A stretch of 64,000 bases of DNA from NCBI GenBank assembly GCA_964573205.1, contig CAZNIT010000030.1, positions 1 to 64,000 on the forward strand. Direction: 5' to 3'. A program made the translations under genes and the position numbers. The notes beneath the pieces are model-generated. The model made no database searches, was not told where the DNA came from, and saw only the letters and a program-made list of their open reading frames with translations. Every line of letters starts with the position of its first letter. Position 1 is the stretch's first letter. This document shows, piece by piece, positions 7,880 to 17,199 of the stretch. Source of the DNA: QNZT01 sp964573205 (GTDB taxonomy: Bacteria > Campylobacterota > Campylobacteria > Campylobacterales > QNZT01).

Positions 7880-10681
7880 TTATCCTTTTATTTCGAATTT
7901 TTTAGAAAGAGATTCGTTCATCTTTTTCATAAGGCGATTTTGATTTATCATTTTTGCCGGTATCGTAAGTACGAAACGATTTTTATATCCTTTAGATGTT
8001 CTTAAAGAGTCCTCGAGTTTGATGCTACCGTCGAAAAACTTGACGAGTTTGTTGCATTTATAGAGACCGAAACCGGAATTCTCACTCTCGCCTCTAGGAT
8101 ATGAGACTTTTTTATCGCCTATCTCCTCCTCGAATGTGAGAGCTTCGAATCCTCTGTATCCATACTCGAAAATATCGTATTTTTCATCCTCTTTAATCTC
8201 TATTCCCATATTTTCGATATATATCTTTGTCAGAAATTTTAAAGGTACGGTTCTAATATGTATCGTCGTGTTTTGGTAGGAGTATTTTACGGCGTTTTGA
8301 ATTAGGTTCGAAAATATATCTTCTAAGATTACCGGTGCTATTTTGACGCTGATATCGTTATCTATATTCGTTCGCAATTTTAGATTTTTGTGTTTGTATC
8401 GTATCGAATTAGTGATTCTGTATATGATGTCGTGAAGTTTTATTTCGTAAGAGATCTGTTTTTGTACGTTTGCATATAGTTGATCTATCTGTTCATCTAT
8501 GGAGTTTCGCCTAGAAAAATTTTTTCCTTTGCCCGTAATGTAGTTGAAAGAAAGTTTTGTGTTGTATTGAAAAGATTTTATATCTTTTAGTTTGATTCCG
8601 AATCTGTAACGGGTATATTCATCGATATCTTTGAAATTGTCGTTTAACAGTTTCGTTAATTGTAGGCATTTTTCATATATCATATTGAGGTTTTGATTTA
8701 TATCATGCAAGGCGTTGCTATGGATGAGTTCTCTTTGCTTTTTAAAAGTTTTTATTGTCGAAAAGTAAATTTTCAGATGATTTTTTACGCTTTTTAAACT
8801 TGTGCTATCGATGGTGTTGTAATCTTCCGATTTTTTATTGTATATGGATATCGCTCCGATTAGATTGTTTTCATCGCGTATGGCGTATATCTTTACCGCA
8901 TTTATTCTTTTATCTTTTTCATAAGCTTTTGAGTGAAACAGTTTTTTCGAGCTTCTTAAATCCTCATCGCTTATTTCATCGATATCTCTTTTGGAAAGTT
9001 CGCAGATAAGTGCGGATTCGTTTTCGTTTATTATCAGATCAAAATCTTTTTCAAGTGTGGAAGAGACCCTTTTGAATTGTCCGTTTTGATATATCCATAT
9101 CTCAACGCCGATACTAAAAAAGATACTGTTTATATATCTAGTCAATTTCGTCAATCTATTTTTCATATCTTTATTATCGTCCAGCTGAGTTTTGTTAGGG
9201 ATATTTTCTATGATGGCGAAGAGTTTTTTTTCCACTATATTGTCGTAAATTTGAACCGAAAGAGCGTTGGTGATCGAGAGTACAAGTTGTATATCGTTTT
9301 TCGTAAAACTGTTTTTTCTGAAGCTATCTATGAGTAAAATACCTAAAAGCTTGTGTTTAAACGTTACCGGGATGGCGATATTGGAGTAGATCGGTTTATT
9401 CGGTACCGGTTGCAACAGGGCGTTTTCTTTGTAGTTGAAGATAATCATGTCGGAGATGCTGCGGTTGGGTTTGTCGCTGTAGTAATTGTTTACGATCTTC
9501 AAAACCCTGCTTTTTTTTAGTGTGGCTTTATCTTTTTGATTGATTTTCGTTATATATTTCGAAATTCCGAGAATATACTCTTTATCACCGTATTTTGCCG
9601 CTCTTTTGAATGTCTGTTTCGATAGGTTGTATTTTATATAACAGCCTCCGTCGGCATTTAGTGAACCGCAAACTCTTTGGATGACTTCGTCGATCGGCGT
9701 AAATTCGTTTCCTTCGTTAAAAGCGGTATATTTTTTTGCGAGAGAGCTTTTTAGCCTTGAAGTGAATTCGTTTTGTGAAAAACTTCTATGAAGTAGATAT
9801 TTTTGGTAATACTTTTTATATAACTCTTGTGACGACTTTGTGTTCGGATGTTTTTTATTGAAATCGATTCTTAGTTTGTTGTCTTTATAAACGATAGAGT
9901 AGTTATCGAGATTCAGAACGTACTCGCATGACTCTTTGTAAGTTTGCATATAGATGAAAATGGCTATCTTTTCAAGATGTTTTTTGGGAATGCTTGGCGG
10001 GAGATCATCCACGATGTCTAGAAAAAGTTTAAAAGCATTTTTTATAACAACGGATTCTCTTTTGACCTCTTCTATTTCGAAAAAGTTTCTTTTATGGGCT
10101 AGTTTGGTCATCTCGAATATATCGATATTGTTTATTTTAAATCTATCGATTATATTTTGAATGATCTCATCTATATTTTGTTTTTTTTCGAAAAGACGGC
10201 CGATCACTATCGTGTAGTTTCGATCCAGTTTGATATAAATGGATTTCATCTCGGCAAGACACTCTTCAATTTTCGGTTTGTCGAAATTCTTTTCAATATA
10301 TCTCTTATCGAATAGCGCGTACAACATAAGATGAAGCCATAATGCCTTGTTCGATTTTAACTCCCGTGTAAACGCCAGCGAGTTGCTATGTCTCGTAAAC
10401 CACATAAAAGAGCGCAGCTTTGCGCTGTAAGAGTTTAAAATATCGCATATGGGTTGACTATATCTTAGAGGATCCGACTTAAGCGCCTCTTTTATCGAGG
10501 GAATAATCTGTTGTCGGTTCGTATTTAAAAGGGTTGTAAGTTTTTTTATAGTTTCGCTATCTTCGGATAAAGCGTTGAAAAAATTTTCGTAACAGTCGTT
10601 TTTGTATATACGAAGAGGATACATATATAAGGTGGAGAGAGTATATTGAAATATTTGAATACGAAAAAGTCTCTCGCTCAT
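7880..10681 (-). CDS. large soluble GAF-domain histidine kinase with novel N-terminus
   Basis: A 933-residue protein without membrane segments. Residues about 1-310 form an alpha-helical region I cannot assign. About 335-480 is GAF-like (SLNADGGCYIKYN, then SNIAIPVTFKHKLLGILLID), and about 495-645 is a second, weaker GAF-like domain (NLIGAISIYNKKSEDY). A DHp-like helix carries His659 in ALHDINQNL. The C-terminal ATPase domain has an N box (FSNLIQNAVKYS), a poor G1 region and a G2 box (SGFGLYKCNKLVKFF). It heads a three-gene minus-strand operon with the receiver and membrane gene. ATG has AAGGATA eight bases upstream. It lies 81 bases after murA on the same strand; read-through or its own promoter are both possible. 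Confidence 0.8.
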   Translation of the reverse strand: MSERLFRIQIFQYTLSTLYMYPLRIYKNDCYENFFNALSEDSETIKKLTTLLNTNRQQIIPSIKEALKSDPLRYSQPICDILNSYSAKLRSFMWFTRHSNSLAFTRELKSNKALWLHLMLYALFDKRYIEKNFDKPKIEECLAEMKSIYIKLDRNYTIVIGRLFEKKQNIDEIIQNIIDRFKINNIDIFEMTKLAHKRNFFEIEEVKRESVVIKNAFKLFLDIVDDLPPSIPKKHLEKIAIFIYMQTYKESCEYVLNLDNYSIVYKDNKLRIDFNKKHPNTKSSQELYKKYYQKYLLHRSFSQNEFTSRLKSSLAKKYTAFNEGNEFTPIDEVIQRVCGSLNADGGCYIKYNLSKQTFKRAAKYGDKEYILGISKYITKINQKDKATLKKSRVLKIVNNYYSDKPNRSISDMIIFNYKENALLQPVPNKPIYSNIAIPVTFKHKLLGILLIDSFRKNSFTKNDIQLVLSITNALSVQIYDNIVEKKLFAIIENIPNKTQLDDNKDMKNRLTKLTRYINSIFFSIGVEIWIYQNGQFKRVSSTLEKDFDLIINENESALICELSKRDIDEISDEDLRSSKKLFHSKAYEKDKRINAVKIYAIRDENNLIGAISIYNKKSEDYNTIDSTSLKSVKNHLKIYFSTIKTFKKQRELIHSNALHDINQNLNMIYEKCLQLTKLLNDNFKDIDEYTRYRFGIKLKDIKSFQYNTKLSFNYITGKGKNFSRRNSIDEQIDQLYANVQKQISYEIKLHDIIYRITNSIRYKHKNLKLRTNIDNDISVKIAPVILEDIFSNLIQNAVKYSYQNTTIHIRTVPLKFLTKIYIENMGIEIKEDEKYDIFEYGYRGFEALTFEEEIGDKKVSYPRGESENSGFGLYKCNKLVKFFDGSIKLEDSLRTSKGYKNRFVLTIPAKMINQNRLMKKMNESLSKKFEIKG

Positions 10682-10762
10682 AAATATATCCTTATTTGAT
10701 ATACTTAATTTTATCTTATAATTATTAAACTATTCTAAAATAAGAGTGGTTTTAATATAAGC

Positions 10763-12025
10763 TTATTCTCTCATTCGTTCAATTTTCGCACCTAATTTTT
10801 GCAGTTTTTCTTCAAGTTTGACATATCCTCGATCAAGATGGTAGATTCTATGGACTTTTGTTACTCCGTCGGCTATGAGAGCGGCTAGAACCAGTGCGGA
10901 GCTTGCTCGAAGATCGGTAGCCATAACATCCGCTCCGTATAATTTCGCTTCACCGTCGATAGTCGCGATATGGTTATTTAGAGTTATATTAGCACCCATA
11001 CGATTCAACTCGCTGACATGCATGAAGCGGTTTTCAAAGAGGCGTTCCTCAATGGTACTGGTACCTTTTGCGATGAGTGAAAGAGCCATAAATTGAGCTT
11101 GCATATCCGTAGGAAACCCGGGATATTCCGTTGTGGAGATGCGAAAAGCTTTGATTCTAGAAGCCGGTTTGATCGTGATCTGCTCTTTCTCGATTTCAAA
11201 ATCGTAGCCCATCTCCTGAAGTTTCAATATAATCGATACCAAATGCGCATGATTTACTTTTTTTAGAGTTATGCAAGAGTTCGTAATGGCACCGGCACAC
11301 AGATAAGTACCCGCTTCTATACGATCGGGAATTACCGTAAAATCTTTGATATCCAAAAGTTCTCTATCGCTTCCTCGTATGAGAAGTTCGTCGCTTCCGA
11401 TTCCTTCTATCTTTATACCAGCATCATTGAGGACTTCGCAAAGCTGTACCACTTCAGGCTCTTTCGCCGCGTTTATTATGCGACTCTCTCCATCCGCCAG
11501 TGCCGCCGCCATAACGATATTTTCGGTTCCGGTTACGGTAATTTTGTCAAATACGATAGTCGCGCCTTTTAGTCCGTTTGGTGCTTTGGCGATTACATAT
11601 CCTTGTTTTATCTCTATTTTGGCTCCCATCATCTCAAGAGCTTTTAGATGGAGATCTATCGGTCGTTGACCGATGGCGCATCCTCCCGGAAGACTAACTT
11701 CGCAGGTACCAAATCGTGCCAGAAGAGGCCCTAGAGTAAGTATGGAAGCGCGCATTTTTCTGACTATATCATATTTTGCGGTGGTATTGTTTATAGATGT
11801 CGTATCGATAGTCGCTTTATTGTCTTTAAATCGATATTCGGCTCCGAGATTTTCAAGAAGTTTCAGCATAGTGAATATATCGTTTACGGGAGGGAGATTA
11901 TCGATCGTTACGGATCTTTTAGATAAAATCGTCGCCGCGATAAGAGGAAGAGCCGCATTTTTCGCTCCGTCGATCGTTACGCTGCCTTTAAGACGGTTTT
12001 TGCCTTCAATTTTTAGATAGTCCAA
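10763..12025 (-). CDS. murA: UDP-N-acetylglucosamine 1-carboxyvinyltransferase
   Basis: Cytoplasmic enzyme of the first committed step of peptidoglycan synthesis, transferring enolpyruvate from PEP to UDP-GlcNAc. The 420-residue length is standard. The N-terminal DGAKNAALP motif (Lys22, Asn23) and the active-site loop LPGGCAIGQRPIDLH with Cys116 are present; a Cys here, rather than Asp, is the fosfomycin-sensitive form by family knowledge. Further EPSP-synthase-type repeats such as TEYPGFPTDMQAQ follow, and the protein ends LGAKIERMRE. It follows hemW on the minus strand with a 34-base gap, so the two are probably co-transcribed. Confidence 0.96.
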   Translation of the reverse strand: MDYLKIEGKNRLKGSVTIDGAKNAALPLIAATILSKRSVTIDNLPPVNDIFTMLKLLENLGAEYRFKDNKATIDTTSINNTTAKYDIVRKMRASILTLGPLLARFGTCEVSLPGGCAIGQRPIDLHLKALEMMGAKIEIKQGYVIAKAPNGLKGATIVFDKITVTGTENIVMAAALADGESRIINAAKEPEVVQLCEVLNDAGIKIEGIGSDELLIRGSDRELLDIKDFTVIPDRIEAGTYLCAGAITNSCITLKKVNHAHLVSIILKLQEMGYDFEIEKEQITIKPASRIKAFRISTTEYPGFPTDMQAQFMALSLIAKGTSTIEERLFENRFMHVSELNRMGANITLNNHIATIDGEAKLYGADVMATDLRASSALVLAALIADGVTKVHRIYHLDRGYVKLEEKLQKLGAKIERMRE

Positions 12026-12059
12026 AAAAAATCCTTTACTTTAATATATAAATTATACC

Positions 12060-13115
12060 CTAACTCACTATATAAAGAGCTATCTCGTCACTTATAAAAA
12101 AGTCTATGTTATAGATCTTGAAATCTTTTTCGAAAACTTTTTTCTCTTTTATCAGATCTTCGACTCTACTTTGTCTTTCTTGATTGAAGATAGATCTGTC
12201 AACACCGACTACGCTTCTTAGACCAAGAAAAGTTTTTTCCAATATCATATCTTCTTCACTTAAGTTCTCGACGGTTCTAAAGAGGGGATCGTCTATATAC
12301 CTTCGTATCTCTTTGTGCGGATAGAAACGACTGTTTTTCATAAATCCGACAGCTCCGCTTCCTATGGCGATATAATCTTTATATTGCCAGTATCCCAAGT
12401 TGTGTTTTGAGCGATATTTACCGAAATTGGAGATTTCATACTGTTGAAAACCTCTATCTTTTATACTCTCGACAAGCCATAGAGCCAACTTCTCATCATC
12501 GTTTTTGACCGATTTTTTATTATAAAACTTAGTCTCTTTTTCAATAGTCAAAGAGTAAGCGCTTAAATGGTTTATCGGAAGATTAAAGGCGATATCAAGA
12601 TCGTATTGTAAAATCTTTTCGTTATCTATGTACGTTCCGTAAATTAGATCTATCGAGATGTTTGAAAAACCGCATAAATTTGCGTTTTTTACCGCTTCTT
12701 GCGCCATTTTTGGCGTATGGTTTCGACCGAGCGTTTTAAGTTTTCTTTCATTAAAACTTTGTACGCCGAAACTTATACGGTTTACTCCGAGATCTTTCAT
12801 CGCTTTTAGCCATTTGGATGTAGCTGAATTAGGATTGGCTTCTATCGTAATTTCGGCGTCTTTTTCCAAAAACGGCGCTATCGTTTTGAAAAATGGCTCG
12901 TATAAGTTAGCATCTATACAACTTGGGGTACCTCCTCCTATGAAGAGAGTTTCTATCCCTTCTTTTTTTACGTCATATTTTTTCAGTTCGTACCGAAGTT
13001 GTTTTATTATCGCTTTCATATAGTCGTTTTGCATATGACGGTAATTCGTGTAAGAGTTAAAAGAGCAGTAGTGGCACTTGCTGTCGCAAAAAGGTATATG
13101 AAGATATAGGAGCAA
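12060..13115 (-). CDS. hemW: radical SAM haem chaperone HemW (HemN-like)
   Basis: A 351-residue radical SAM protein. The cluster motif CDSKCHYC (CxxxCxxC) lies at residues about 10-17, followed by the GGGTPS and ISFGVQSF motifs of the HemN/HemW family. The extra N-terminal arm and fourth cysteine pattern of true HemN coproporphyrinogen dehydrogenase are absent, which favours HemW, a haem-trafficking protein. The start is a TTG preceded by AAAAAAGG six bases upstream; no ATG fits before the conserved N-terminus LLYLHIPFC. It diverges from rppH with about 65 bases between starts. Confidence 0.88.
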   Translation of the reverse strand: MLLYLHIPFCDSKCHYCSFNSYTNYRHMQNDYMKAIIKQLRYELKKYDVKKEGIETLFIGGGTPSCIDANLYEPFFKTIAPFLEKDAEITIEANPNSATSKWLKAMKDLGVNRISFGVQSFNERKLKTLGRNHTPKMAQEAVKNANLCGFSNISIDLIYGTYIDNEKILQYDLDIAFNLPINHLSAYSLTIEKETKFYNKKSVKNDDEKLALWLVESIKDRGFQQYEISNFGKYRSKHNLGYWQYKDYIAIGSGAVGFMKNSRFYPHKEIRRYIDDPLFRTVENLSEEDMILEKTFLGLRSVVGVDRSIFNQERQSRVEDLIKEKKVFEKDFKIYNIDFFISDEIALYIVS

Positions 13116-13180
13116 ATTTAACCTTTTTTGAAATTTTTTTTGGGTAGTATATCATGAAAAAAATCAGGGAAGGGGTTGGC

Positions 13181-13657
13181 ATGTCAAAGGCGAAAAAGTA
13201 CAGACCTAATGTGGCTGCCGTGATTTTGTCATCCAGATATCCTATGTGCTGCGAGATATTTATAGCCAACAGAAGCGATTTTCGCGATGATGTATGGCAA
13301 TTTCCGCAGGGTGGAATAGATGAGGGTGAGAATCCCCAAGAAGCGCTTTATCGTGAACTTCTCGAAGAGATTGGTACGAGTGAAGTGGAGATTCTTTCGG
13401 AATATCCGCAGTGGTTAAGTTATGATTTTCCGAATAAAGCGACAAAAAAGCGTTATCCCTATGACGGTCAAACACAAAAATATTTCCTCGTCAAACTCAA
13501 ACCGGATGCGAAAATCGAGCTAAATACGAAAATACCCGAATTTAAAGAGTACAGATTCGTAGATAAGAACAAACTTTTTGATTATGTTACGCATATGAAA
13601 AAACCTATTTACAAAAAGGTCTTGGACTATTTTCATAAAGAGGGGTTTTTATCTTAA
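13181..13657 (+). CDS. rppH: RNA pyrophosphohydrolase (Nudix)
   Basis: Removes pyrophosphate from 5'-triphosphate mRNA ends, opening them to degradation; in Helicobacter and Campylobacter the homologue (NudA/RppH) also acts on dinucleoside polyphosphates. The Nudix box is complete: GGIDEGENPQEALYRELLEEIGT pattern around residues 38-60. The N-terminus KYRPNVAAVILSSRYP is typical of the family. The ATG at 13181 is preferred over one 27 bases upstream because GGAAGGGG (13168-13175) lies five bases before it and the shorter 158-residue form matches the family. It leads the run into lysC, separated by 18 bases. Confidence 0.93.
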   Translation: MSKAKKYRPNVAAVILSSRYPMCCEIFIANRSDFRDDVWQFPQGGIDEGENPQEALYRELLEEIGTSEVEILSEYPQWLSYDFPNKATKKRYPYDGQTQKYFLVKLKPDAKIELNTKIPEFKEYRFVDKNKLFDYVTHMKKPIYKKVLDYFHKEGFLS

Positions 13658-13675
13658 GATGAGGATTGTAGTTAA

Positions 13676-14890
13676 ATGCTTATAGTACAAAAATACGGCG
13701 GTACGAGTGTCGGTGATCTTGAACGTATCGAAAATGTCGTAAAAAGAGTCGCTAAAACGAAAGAAGAGGGACATGATGTAATAGTTGTTGTTTCGGCGAT
13801 GAGCGGGGAGACGAATAAATTGACGGATTTTGCACACTATTTTAGTAAAAATCCTTCACCTCGTGAGATGGATCTGCTTTTAAGTGCGGGAGAGAGAGTG
13901 ACAAGCGCCCTTTTGGCGATCGCTCTTCAGGAGAAGGGTTTTGACGCTATCGCACTTACCGGAAGACAAGCGGGGATATATACAAACAGCGTACATACAA
14001 GTGCCAGAATCGACAAGATCGATACCAAGTCGATAAAAGATCATTTAAATAAAGGTAAAATTGTCGTTGTGGCCGGTTTTCAAGGTATTACCAAGGAGGA
14101 TGAGGTATCGACTCTAGGACGCGGAGGAAGCGATCTTAGCGCCGTAGCGATCGCCGGAGCGGTAAATGCCGATCTTTGTGAGATATATACCGATGTTGAC
14201 GGCGTATATACTACCGATCCGAGAATAGAGCGAAGAGCTCAGAAGATAGATAAAATATCGTATGACGAGATGTTGGAGTTCGCTTCTATGGGTGCGAAAG
14301 TTTTACAAAACAGATCGGTGGAGCTCGCGAAGAAGTTGAATGTAAATCTTGTTACCAGAAGCAGTTTCAACGATAACGAAGGTACACTTATCACAAAGGA
14401 AGACAATATAATGGAACAACCGATTGTAAGCGGTGTGGCGCTTGATAAAAATCAGGCTAGAATCACTCTTAGAAATATAAAAGATGAACCGGGAATCGCC
14501 GCGAAGATCTTCTCGACTTTGGCGGTTAACAATATAAACGTTGACATGATCATTCAAAATGTAGGACAAGACGGTACGGCTAATATAGGTTTTACTATAC
14601 CGGAGAATGAACTGGATAAAACAAAAACCGTTTTGCGACGGCTTGACGCAAGTGAAAATCTCGAATTCGATTCGAATATCGCAAAAGTATCTATAGTGGG
14701 TGTGGGGATGAAATCTCATAGCGGAGTGGCTAGCAGAGCGTTTAGCGCTCTTGCGAAGGAGAATATAAATATAGAGATGATAAGTACCAGCGAGATAAAA
14801 ATTTCTATGATAGTAGCTGAGAAATACGGTGAACTTGCGGTTAGAATATTGCATGAGGCTTACGGACTTGACAATAGAGACGACTCCTAA
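13676..14890 (+). CDS. lysC: aspartate kinase
   Basis: Phosphorylates aspartate, the entry to lysine/diaminopimelate, threonine and methionine synthesis. The N-terminal kinase domain has KYGGTSVG, SAMSGETNKLTD, GRGGSDLSAVA and YTDVDGVYTTDPR; two C-terminal ACT domains (from about residue 265) include DEPGIAAKIFSTL and the MKSHSGVASRAF segment, giving feedback regulation by amino acids. Length 404 is usual. The ATG has GAGGA at 13661-13665. Its 3' end overlaps hobA, reproducing the lysC-hobA-holB-folP order of Helicobacter. Confidence 0.96.
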   Translation: MLIVQKYGGTSVGDLERIENVVKRVAKTKEEGHDVIVVVSAMSGETNKLTDFAHYFSKNPSPREMDLLLSAGERVTSALLAIALQEKGFDAIALTGRQAGIYTNSVHTSARIDKIDTKSIKDHLNKGKIVVVAGFQGITKEDEVSTLGRGGSDLSAVAIAGAVNADLCEIYTDVDGVYTTDPRIERRAQKIDKISYDEMLEFASMGAKVLQNRSVELAKKLNVNLVTRSSFNDNEGTLITKEDNIMEQPIVSGVALDKNQARITLRNIKDEPGIAAKIFSTLAVNNINVDMIIQNVGQDGTANIGFTIPENELDKTKTVLRRLDASENLEFDSNIAKVSIVGVGMKSHSGVASRAFSALAKENINIEMISTSEIKISMIVAEKYGELAVRILHEAYGLDNRDDS

Positions 14891-15440
14891 AGATTTCTCC
14901 AACTGGACTCTGGAGCAGATTCGTTCGAAAGGATCGGCTATGAGTTGGATGGAGGAGAGGCGTTTTGACTGGGTAGCTATTGCGGCGGCGGCGATCGAGC
15001 AACTTATGAGCGCCAGAACACTTCTGCTTGTTACTGATCGAGAGAGAGAGTGGTTTGCGCGATATGCGCTTATGAGACTTAATAAATTCGATACGCAAAG
15101 ACCTCTTTTGCCCATCATTTCGTTAGGAACCGTTTTCCCATATTTAGATAAAATAAACGATAGCGAACAGTTGAAAATTTTGGAGGATATGCTCTCTTTG
15201 GCGTTTCCGAACGATCATATGTTTTTTTATATCGGAAGGGGAAGCGATCCTAGAGCTCAAATTGCAAAAAGCAAAAGCGACTCTTTATTGTGGCTTTTGG
15301 ACGAGAGTGCTCAAAACTCTTTTTCTCTCAGTTCAAAAGACGAAGATCTAGATATAAAGTTGATTCAGCTTTTAACGCTTTTTGACAAAAGTATCGATGC
15401 CATACTCTTTTGCGAAGTAGATATTCAGAGTGTATTGTGA
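14853..15440 (+). CDS. hobA: DnaA initiator-associating factor HobA
   Basis: HobA is a Campylobacterota-specific SIS-like protein that tetramerises and scaffolds DnaA at oriC; it is a structural homologue of E. coli DiaA. The sequence matches Helicobacter HP1230 in its conserved stretches: SWMEERRFDWVAIAAAAI, the LLLVTDREREWFARYALMRLN segment, PLLPIISL, the MFFYIGR core, DSLLWLLDE, and LDIKLIQLLTLFDKSIDAILF. The start is uncertain: ATG 14853 overlaps lysC by 38 bases, while TTG 14868 has GAGG at 14855-14858. Both are plausible. The gene runs into holB with a GTGA overlap. Confidence 0.9.
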   Translation: MRLTDLTIETTPKDFSNWTLEQIRSKGSAMSWMEERRFDWVAIAAAAIEQLMSARTLLLVTDREREWFARYALMRLNKFDTQRPLLPIISLGTVFPYLDKINDSEQLKILEDMLSLAFPNDHMFFYIGRGSDPRAQIAKSKSDSLLWLLDESAQNSFSLSSKDEDLDIKLIQLLTLFDKSIDAILFCEVDIQSVL

Positions 15441-16057
15441 ATAGTTCGAAGATAGTCGTATGTTCAAACGTCGAGTTCGCCGCGACAACAGTTTTGCAAA
15501 CTCTCGATCAAGACGGTGCGATCGTCAAAACTTTCTTTACTGACGAGTTCAAAGTGGAAAACGCGGCAGCCGTTATAAAAGAGGCGTATATAGCCGAAGA
15601 GAGGGAAAAGATTATCGTTTTATCCGCTTTGGAGTATAACGTATATGCTCAAAACGCCCTTTTGAAACTTTTTGAAGAGCCGCCCGAAGATACTTATTTT
15701 ATATTAATAAGCCGTTCGAAAAATTCACTTTTGCCTACCATAAGATCCCGTATGCCTTCGGAGGTTTTGAGTATGCAAAAGAGTCATAGCCCTCTTGATC
15801 TTGATATATCCAAACTTGATCTCTCCATGATCTTTTCATTTTTAAAAGAGAATCAAAATCTCAAAAAAGATGAGCTTTTAAGAGTTATAGAAAAACTTTT
15901 TATTCAAAGCAGTGTAAACAGCTCTATCGAATTTACGCAAAGCGAACTTGAGCTTTTCGACGTTTCGTTCGAACTTGCTCAGTTAAATACCAGAGCGCAA
16001 AATATACTCTCTTTATTGCTGCTTACGATATACGAGGCTAAAACGAGAAAGAGATGA
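15437..16057 (+). CDS. holB: DNA polymerase III delta' subunit (short form)
   Basis: Clamp-loader subunit of about 206 residues, much shorter than E. coli HolB but the same size as the Helicobacter homologue HP1231. The AAA+-like core motif is recognisable: EREKIIVLSALEYNVYAQNALLKLFEEPPEDTYF pattern (residues about 55-88) and SRSKNSLLPTIRSRM. The Walker A and zinc module of full delta' are absent, as expected for the non-hydrolysing delta' in this phylum. GTG at 15437 overlaps the hobA stop (GTGA); an upstream ATG would give a longer overlap and a non-conserved extension. The ATGA junction with folP indicates coupling. Confidence 0.87.
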   Translation: MNSSKIVVCSNVEFAATTVLQTLDQDGAIVKTFFTDEFKVENAAAVIKEAYIAEEREKIIVLSALEYNVYAQNALLKLFEEPPEDTYFILISRSKNSLLPTIRSRMPSEVLSMQKSHSPLDLDISKLDLSMIFSFLKENQNLKKDELLRVIEKLFIQSSVNSSIEFTQSELELFDVSFELAQLNTRAQNILSLLLLTIYEAKTRKR

Positions 16058-17199
16058 GAGTTATAAAGCTTGATTCAAACAGCGATGCGAAAAAACTTTT
16101 GAATAAGATAGGTTCCACTCAAGAGGGAATTAAGATCATGAAAGAGAAGTTCGGATGCGAGCTTTTTTATATAAAAGATATTAAAACTCCCGCGGCAAAT
16201 ATTTTAAAGCAGGATGCTCTCTCGGTCGGAGCGGAACTTGCGGTCGAAAAAGATACGATCTTATGCAAAAGTAAAACCGTTAACGCTCTTTTGATAGTAA
16301 ATCCCAAACAGCGCAGGGTTTTGATAAAAAAAGAGAAGTTTCAACCTTTCGGATTAAAAAAGTTGGCGGATATACTTGAGGGTTATTCTTTTTCTAAAAG
16401 AGAAAGAGTCGAAATTATGGGTGTTATAAATGCCAACGACGATAGCTTTTATCATAAAAGCCGCTTCAAAGATAAAAATGCGGTAGAAAAAATTTTACGG
16501 ATGATTGAGGACGGCGCGGATATAATCGATATAGGAGGCGTCTCTTCTCGTCCCGGTTCAAAGCCGGTAACTCAGGAGGAGGAGCTTGATAGGATAAAAA
16601 ATATAGTCGATATACTTTATGAAAGAGAGGTTTACGAAAAAGTTACTCTTAGTATAGACAGTTACGCTCCAAAACCGATATCTTACGCTCTTGAGAGGGG
16701 TTTTGGCATCGTGAACGATATTACCGGATTAAAAGACGACAAGGTGTGCGATCTTTGCGCTTCATACGGCGCGAAAGCCGTAATAATGCATATGCAAAAC
16801 GATCCCCAAATAATGCAGAACAATCCCACATACGATCATGTCATAACCGATATAGACGATTTTTTTTCAATGAGAGTGGAAAAAGCTTATAAGTTCGGTA
16901 TAAAAGAGATCGTTTTGGATGTCGGGATAGGATTTGGTAAAACGGTCGCTCATAATCTACTTTTGATAAAACATCTAAATCACTTTTTACACTTCAATCT
17001 TCCGCTGTTGATAGGTGCGAGTCGTAAAAGTTTGATCGACAAAATAGTTCCTTCGCAAGTAAACGAAAGGTTTCCCGGTACGCTAACGCTTCATTTAAAG
17101 GCGGTAGAGCAGGGGGCTTCTATCATTAGATGTCATGATGTAAAAGAGCATTTTCAAGCTCTGAAAGTATATGAAGCTATAGAGGATACCTTAATATGA
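16054..17199 (+). CDS. folP: dihydropteroate synthase
   Basis: Condenses p-aminobenzoate with hydroxymethyl-dihydropterin pyrophosphate in folate synthesis; the target of sulfonamides. Conserved TIM-barrel motifs start only after about 120 residues: MGVINANDDSFY, DIGGVSSRPGSKPV, LSIDSYAP, NDITGLKD, VLDVGIGFGKTVAHN and LLIGASRKSLID. The 381-residue length and N-terminal extension match the Helicobacter homologue. The first motif has NANDDSF where most species have NVTPDSF. Start and stop overlap neighbours by four bases at both ends, so it is within a coupled operon. Confidence 0.95.
   Translation: MRVIKLDSNSDAKKLLNKIGSTQEGIKIMKEKFGCELFYIKDIKTPAANILKQDALSVGAELAVEKDTILCKSKTVNALLIVNPKQRRVLIKKEKFQPFGLKKLADILEGYSFSKRERVEIMGVINANDDSFYHKSRFKDKNAVEKILRMIEDGADIIDIGGVSSRPGSKPVTQEEELDRIKNIVDILYEREVYEKVTLSIDSYAPKPISYALERGFGIVNDITGLKDDKVCDLCASYGAKAVIMHMQNDPQIMQNNPTYDHVITDIDDFFSMRVEKAYKFGIKEIVLDVGIGFGKTVAHNLLLIKHLNHFLHFNLPLLIGASRKSLIDKIVPSQVNERFPGTLTLHLKAVEQGASIIRCHDVKEHFQALKVYEAIEDTLI

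Noticed and set aside
14303..15118. 271-residue minus-strand frame opposite lysC and hobA
   Set aside because: It is antisense to two conserved genes, has no ribosome binding site and no recognisable motif.
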